A stretch of DNA of 37,986 nucleotides. It comes from Acidimicrobiaceae bacterium (lineage in GTDB: Bacteria; Actinomycetota; Acidimicrobiia; Acidimicrobiales; Palsa-688). The position numbers and the translations under genes were made by a program. The first letter of the stretch is position 1. Each line of letters starts with the position of its first letter. The notes under the pieces are model-generated. The model ran no database searches, was not told the origin of the DNA, and saw only the letters and a program-made list of their open reading frames with translations. The stretch lies in NCBI GenBank assembly GCA_003156595.1, contig PMHH01000154.1, positions 36,639 through 74,624 on the forward strand, given 5' to 3'. Below are positions 33,914 to 37,986 of this stretch, one piece after another.

Positions 33914-35382
33914 CCGAGATGGCCTCGACCGGTTCGCTGTCCAAACTGCTGTGGTGGCGGGCCGCCGAGCGACCGGACTTCCCACTGACGTTCGTTGAGG
34001 AGGAAGGGCCGTGGACCGTCGGATCCATAGCCGCCGCGGCGACCCAAATCTCCCGCCACCTGCCTGATCGTCCCGGCCGGGTGATCGTACGGCTGGGCAA
34101 CGACGAGAGGTTCCTGGCCGCCCTGACCGCGGTGTGGCTTCAGGGTGGGTCCGCGGTGGTGGTGCACCCGGCGGCTCCCGGCGCTGACGTCGACCAAATT
34201 GTGAGATCGATGGGTGTCGGCGCCCTCATTCAAGGCGTCGAAAGCCAGGCGCCGACCGGAAGCGTCCCAACGCTGGTGGTTCCCCGGTTGCCGAGAGACG
34301 CCGCGACGACCGACGAGCCGCATTCAGTCCCGGCCGTAGACGATGGCGATGAGGCCCTGGTCCTTCTCACCTCCGGATCGACGGGCGAACCGAAAGGCGT
34401 CCTGCTCACCCACGGCAGCGGCTGGTCCAACCTGGCGGCGACGGTGTCGGCCTTCCGGAGCGACACCCGGCCCACACCGATCTCGAGCGACGGCAAGCCC
34501 CCGAATCTGATCGCCAACCCGGTGTCCCACACCGCCGGCGTGGTCCGGATCCTGTTCGCTCTCTATGTGGGCCGGCCCTTCGTACTGTTGCGCAAGTTCG
34601 ACCCACTCGCCTGCCATCGGGCCATCACTCGCCACCGCATCGACAACCTCACCATCAACCCGACCATGATCCGCATGCTGCTCGACGCCCTACCAGTCGG
34701 CGCCGACCTGGGATCTGTGCGTTACGTGTCGTCGGGTACCGCGCCCTTGACGACGTCGCTTCGAGAGGAGTTCGAAGTCCGCTTCGGAGTGCCCGTCCTC
34801 CAGGCCTACGGGCAAACCGAAGCGTTCGGCGGCGTCGCCGTAGAACCAGTCAAAGATGTCCTCGCCGGCAGGCGGCGCCCCGATTCGGTAGGCAAGGCGC
34901 TGCCCGGGGTGGAGATCCGGATCGGAGCCGACGAGGAGATCCTGGTCCGCACCCCTTCGGTGACCGCGGGATACCTCGGCGGCGAGGTCAGCCCGGTTGA
35001 CCGCGACGGGTGGCTTCACACCGGCGACACCGGACGGCTGGACGACGACGGGTACCTGTACGTGACCGGCAGGCTCAAGAACATCATCATCTGTGGGGGG
35101 TTCAACATCGTTCCCGAAGAGGTAGAGGCGGCCATCGCCGTCGATGAGGCGGTGCGGGATGTGGCGGTGCTGGGCGTTCCCGACGACCGGCTCGGCGAGG
35201 TACCGGTCGCGGTGGCCGAGGCCAGCGATCAGGCGGAAGCCATCCTGGCCCGGGTCGCCGGTCGGCTGGCGCCGTATAAGCGTCCCCGCCGCCTTCTGAT
35301 CGTGGACGCGCTGCCCCGAGTGCCCAACGGCAAGGTGGATCGTCCTGCCCTCGCCCGCGTGCTGAAGGGGATCCCCACATGA
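33910..35382 (+). CDS. Acyl-CoA synthetase (AMP-forming ligase, ANL superfamily)
   Basis: A 490-aa ligase that forms an acyl-adenylate and then an acyl-CoA. P-loop LLTSGSTGEPKGVLLTH (from 152), AYGQTEAFGG, WLHTGDTGRLDDDGYLYVTG, RLKNIIICGGFNIVPEEVE and the catalytic lysine in PNGKVDRP near the C-terminus. Complete domain set. GTG at 33910 overlaps the dehydratase stop; an ATG at 33919 is an alternative. Its stop overlaps the following SDR. It is probably the entry enzyme that activates the imported or oxidised acid. The substrate cannot be deduced from the visible motifs. Confidence 0.94.
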   Translation: MTEMASTGSLSKLLWWRAAERPDFPLTFVEEEGPWTVGSIAAAATQISRHLPDRPGRVIVRLGNDERFLAALTAVWLQGGSAVVVHPAAPGADVDQIVRSMGVGALIQGVESQAPTGSVPTLVVPRLPRDAATTDEPHSVPAVDDGDEALVLLTSGSTGEPKGVLLTHGSGWSNLAATVSAFRSDTRPTPISSDGKPPNLIANPVSHTAGVVRILFALYVGRPFVLLRKFDPLACHRAITRHRIDNLTINPTMIRMLLDALPVGADLGSVRYVSSGTAPLTTSLREEFEVRFGVPVLQAYGQTEAFGGVAVEPVKDVLAGRRRPDSVGKALPGVEIRIGADEEILVRTPSVTAGYLGGEVSPVDRDGWLHTGDTGRLDDDGYLYVTGRLKNIIICGGFNIVPEEVEAAIAVDEAVRDVAVLGVPDDRLGEVPVAVAEASDQAEAILARVAGRLAPYKRPRRLLIVDALPRVPNGKVDRPALARVLKGIPT

Positions 35383-36209
35383 ACCGGCTCGCCGGCAAGG
35401 TAGCTCTGATCACTGGCGCGGCGCGAGGCCAAGGCCGATCGCACGCGGTCCGGCTGGCCGAGGAGGGGGCCGACATCGTGGCCGTCGACGCCCTGGAGGA
35501 TATTGGGACCGTGCCCTATCCCCTCGCGACCAAGGCCGACCTCGAGGAGACGGCGCGGCTCGTCAGCGCGACCGGCCGCCGCATCCTCAGCCAACGGGCT
35601 GATGTCCGTGATCTCGAAGGGCTAAAAGAGGTAGCCGCCGAGGCCTCAGAACTCTTCGGCCGGTTGGATGTGGTGTGCGCCAACGCCGGGATCGTCTCGT
35701 ATGGACCGGGCCATGAACTCAGCGAACAAGCGTGGACGGACATGATCGCCGTCAACCTGACCGGGGTGTGGCACACCCTCAAGGCCTGCGTCCCTCACAT
35801 GATCGCCGCCCGCCAGGGTGGGTCGATAATCATCACCAGCTCCATGGCCGGGCTGAAAGGGCTGGCGCACACCGCCCACTACACCGCGGCCAAGCACGGA
35901 GTGGTAGGTCTGATGAAGGTCTTCGCGACCGAACTGGCGGCCGAGCGAATCCGGGTCAACTGCGTGCACCCGACATCGGTGAACACCGAGATGCTCCACA
36001 ACGAAGCCACCTACAACCTGTTCCGGCCCGGGCTCGATCATGCCACCCGGGACGACGCCATGAGCGGTTTCCGGTACGTCCACTCCCTGCCGACCCCGTG
36101 GGTAGAGCCGTCGGACATATCCGACGCCGTGGCCTGGTTGGCGTCCGACGAGGCCCGGTTCGTTACCGGGATATCCCTTCCCGTGGACGCCGGCTTTCTG
36201 CTGCGTTGA
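35379..36209 (+). CDS. Mycofactocin-coupled SDR family oxidoreductase
   Basis: A 276-aa SDR of the mycofactocin-coupled type. It has the diagnostic ITGAARGQGRSHAVRLAEEG, then VAVDALEDIGTVPYPLATKA, with Ser155, Tyr168 and Lys172 (YTAAKHG) and a long insert NEATYNLFRPGLDHA before the last strands. Members keep a non-exchangeable NAD and pass electrons to mycofactocin. The ATG overlaps the ligase stop. Its last 47 bases overlap the livF-like gene on the other strand. Suggests the organism makes mycofactocin; no mft genes are in this window. Likely oxidises an alcohol intermediate of the island. Confidence 0.9.
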   Translation: MNRLAGKVALITGAARGQGRSHAVRLAEEGADIVAVDALEDIGTVPYPLATKADLEETARLVSATGRRILSQRADVRDLEGLKEVAAEASELFGRLDVVCANAGIVSYGPGHELSEQAWTDMIAVNLTGVWHTLKACVPHMIAARQGGSIIITSSMAGLKGLAHTAHYTAAKHGVVGLMKVFATELAAERIRVNCVHPTSVNTEMLHNEATYNLFRPGLDHATRDDAMSGFRYVHSLPTPWVEPSDISDAVAWLASDEARFVTGISLPVDAGFLLR

Positions 36210-36894
36210 AGTAGTGATCCATGATCTCCGCGGAACCGCTGAGCTCCGCGGGTTCTCCGGCGTAGACGAGGCGGCCTTTGGCCAGGATGTAGACCACGTC
36301 GGCCAGAGCCAGCGCCTTCGGTATGTACTGCTCCACCACCAGCAGGCTGCGACCGGCGCGTCGCAGGCCGGCCAGGAACTCGAAGATCTCATCGACCACC
36401 ACCGGGGCCAGGCCCATCGATATCTCGTCGAACAGCACCAGCGGTGCTTCACTCAGGTAGGCCCGTACCAACGCCAACATCTGCTGCTGCCCACCGCTGA
36501 GGGAGCCGGCGGGCCTGGGCAAGCAGGGGCGCAGGGCAGGGAAGCGGTCGAGAGCCCCCTCGACCGCGCCTGGACTGGCCCGCTTGGGGGCGAACAGCCT
36601 GATGTTGTCCCCCACTGTTAGGTGAGGGAAGATGCTGCGGCCTTCGGTTATGTGGCAGACGCCGAGCCTGGCTCGAGCATCGGACGGCACCGTGGACAGT
36701 TCTTCTCCGTCGATCAGGACCCGCCCGCGTCGAGGTCGGAGCAGGCCCGAAACGATCTTCAGCAATGAGGTCTTGCCGGCGCCATTGGCCCCCAACAGGG
36801 CCACCACCTGGCCTTCGGGCACCGACAGCGAGATGTCCCTCAGGACGACCGTGGAGCCGTAGGCGGCGGTCACCTCGTCCAGGTCCAACCTCAC
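36163..36894 (-). CDS. livF: Branched-chain amino acid-type ABC transporter ATP-binding protein (LivF-like)
   Basis: A 243-aa ABC ATPase of the HAAT/LivF class. Walker A GANGAGKT (35-42), ITEGRSIFPHLTV after the Q-loop region, signature SLSGGQQQM (131-139), Walker B LVLFDEISMGLAP (152-164), and the switch His replaced in VVEQYIPKAL as usual for LivF. ATG overlaps the LivG stop. The C-terminal end overlaps the SDR gene by 47 bases in antisense. Energises import together with LivG, LivM and an outside LivH and binding protein. Context suggests the cargo is the island's acid substrate, not an amino acid. Confidence 0.9.
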   Translation of the reverse strand: MRLDLDEVTAAYGSTVVLRDISLSVPEGQVVALLGANGAGKTSLLKIVSGLLRPRRGRVLIDGEELSTVPSDARARLGVCHITEGRSIFPHLTVGDNIRLFAPKRASPGAVEGALDRFPALRPCLPRPAGSLSGGQQQMLALVRAYLSEAPLVLFDEISMGLAPVVVDEIFEFLAGLRRAGRSLLVVEQYIPKALALADVVYILAKGRLVYAGEPAELSGSAEIMDHYFNAAESRRPREGISR

Positions 36895-37673
36895 GCCTGC
36901 ACCCCCAAGTACGCGCTGCGGACTTCCGGACTGGCCTGCACCTGGCGCGGCGTCCCCTCGAAGATCGGCTGGCCGAAGTCCAGCACATACAGGTAGGAGC
37001 AGATGCTCATGACCAACTGCATGTCGTGCTCGACCAGCAGCACCCCGACTCCCTGATCGGCCACGATCTGGGCCAGGATCTCACCCATCTGGTGACTCTC
37101 CCCGCTATCTAGGCCGCTGGTCGGCTCGTCCAGGAGCAACAGGCGGAAGCCGCAGGCGACGACCCGGGCCAACTCGACCAGGCGCCGTTGCCCCGTACTG
37201 AGGGCGGCCACGGTCTGGGCAGCCAGATCGACGATCCCGCACATCTCCAGAGCCCGAAGAGTGTTCTCCACCACCGCACGTCGTTCGACTCGGCCAGCTC
37301 TCAGATGACGCACGGCGTTGCGGCCGACCAACCGAGCCTCGAGTCCGAGAGCCACGTTCTCCCGAACGGTCATCTGGTCACACACCTCTACGATCTGAAA
37401 GGTGCGGCCCAAGCCCAAGCGGGCCCGCCGACTCGCAGAAAAGTGGGTGGCGTCCACCCCGAAAAGCCGGATGGATCCAGACCTCGGGCGGACGAGGCCG
37501 CTGATGGCGTTGAAGACCGTAGTTTTGCCCGCTCCGTTGGGCCCGATCAGACCGGTGATGCAACCAACCGGAGCCGCCAGTTCGACGCCCGACGCCGCGG
37601 GGACCCCCTGGTATTCGACCGAGAGGTTGTCTACGGCCAATCCATCGTTGAGTCGAGGCGGCGCCCCTTTCAT
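36891..37673 (-). CDS. livG: Branched-chain amino acid-type ABC transporter ATP-binding protein (LivG-like)
   Basis: A 260-aa ABC ATPase. Walker A GPNGAGKT (44-51), RTFQIVEVCDQMTVRENV after the Q-loop, signature ALSTGQRRLVELAR (Thr in place of the usual Gly), Walker B RLLLLDEPTSGLD, and the H-loop VEHDMQLV. The closing segment VLDFGQPIFEGTPRQV is typical of LivG. ATG overlaps the LivM stop, and the stop overlaps the LivF start, both ATGA, so the three subunits are coupled. Confidence 0.9.
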   Translation of the reverse strand: MKGAPPRLNDGLAVDNLSVEYQGVPAASGVELAAPVGCITGLIGPNGAGKTTVFNAISGLVRPRSGSIRLFGVDATHFSASRRARLGLGRTFQIVEVCDQMTVRENVALGLEARLVGRNAVRHLRAGRVERRAVVENTLRALEMCGIVDLAAQTVAALSTGQRRLVELARVVACGFRLLLLDEPTSGLDSGESHQMGEILAQIVADQGVGVLLVEHDMQLVMSICSYLYVLDFGQPIFEGTPRQVQASPEVRSAYLGVQA

Positions 37674-37986
37674 CCGTGGCTACCAAGCCGCGACCCAAGG
37701 GGGCTCGATTGCGATCGCCAAGACGACTCGGCTGCCAACCGACCCACCCAGGCGGCGAGACCAGACCACGACGCCAGCACCAAGGAAGCGATCATGGCTG
37801 CCACCCCGAAGAGCAAGGTCTGCTGGTCGCTGGTAAACCGGGTGAGGTACCCGGGCCCCACGGCAATGAGCACGGCGGCCAGCGCGCTGGACCGAAACAG
37901 CCGGGTGCCGCAGATGACCAGGACGGCGATCAGGACGAGCGACTGGACCGGCCCGTAGGCGGAGCCACTGGCCGCGGAGAACTGCG
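37670..37986 (-). CDS. livM: Partial ABC permease (LivM-like), C-terminal end
   Basis: The frame is open to the right edge of the window, so only the last 105 residues are seen. They hold hydrophobic helices (GPVQSLVLIAVLVICG, ALAAVLIAVGP, TLLFGVAAMIASLVLASW) and the loop motif GPGYL, consistent with the end of a LivM-type permease. A hydrophilic tail rich in Ser and Arg follows. The stop overlaps the LivG start (ATGA). The start, LivH and the substrate-binding protein must lie beyond the window. Confidence 0.75.
   Translation of the reverse strand, partial: QFSAASGSAYGPVQSLVLIAVLVICGTRLFRSSALAAVLIAVGPGYLTRFTSDQQTLLFGVAAMIASLVLASWSGLAAWVGRLAAESSWRSQSSPLGSRLGSHG

Overview
The window comes from a high-GC actinobacterial chromosome. 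I infer an Acidimicrobiia-like or related lineage. The evidence is the very GC-rich coding, frequent GTG/TTG starts, many 4-base stop/start overlaps (ATGA, GTGA), a complete decaprenylphosphoryl-arabinose (DPA) gene set, a mycofactocin-type SDR, and secreted proteins ending in YWLVAxDGGIFxFGDA repeats. I see no rRNA, tRNA, CRISPR array or insertion sequence.

Region 1 (1-15.2 kb) is about the cell surface. A partial Gly/Ala-rich protein, a GT4 glycosyltransferase, an FkbM methyltransferase and a GT2 glycosyltransferase run rightward. A coupled GT4 plus a small GT-like protein face them. Two secreted proteins follow: a subtilase and a SpoIID-type protein, each with six repeats of exactly 42 residues at its C-terminus. 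A 131-bp inverted repeat separates them. Then a leftward series encodes an RmlC-like epimerase, UbiA (DPPR synthase type), DprE1, DprE2, a HAD-IB phosphatase and GDP-mannose 4,6-dehydratase. The UbiA-DprE1-DprE2-HAD set can account for decaprenyl-phosphate-arabinose synthesis. DprE1 carries Ala where the benzothiazinone-reactive Cys lies in Mycobacterium tuberculosis.

Region 2 (15.2-20.0 kb) is a set of small housekeeping or stress genes: an EthD-like protein, a DMT transporter, a decayed zinc alcohol dehydrogenase, a small membrane protein, LemA, an HtpX-like M48 protease, a conserved 94-aa protein and a 78-aa PLDc_N-like membrane protein. The gaps contain several palindromes.

Region 3 (20.0-38.0 kb) is a catabolic island for a CoA-activated acid. 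It encodes an aldehyde dehydrogenase, a class III CoA transferase, two FadR-like GntR regulators, a HAD protein, an acyl-CoA dehydrogenase, two crotonases lacking both classical hydratase glutamates, an APH-like kinase with a small partner protein, two SDRs (one mycofactocin-type), a cytochrome P450, an amidohydrolase, a double-hotdog dehydratase, an acyl-CoA synthetase, and the LivM-LivG-LivF end of an ABC importer. The same 15-bp palindrome (AATCAT-N3-[AT]CGATT) lies just before three of the transcription units: aldehyde dehydrogenase, the kinase/FadR divergon and the dehydratase/amidohydrolase divergon. This suggests one regulon under a FadR-type repressor encoded inside it. The substrate cannot be read from the sequence. 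The gene content fits import, P450 oxidation, CoA activation and modified beta-oxidation of a cyclic, branched or hydroxylated acid.
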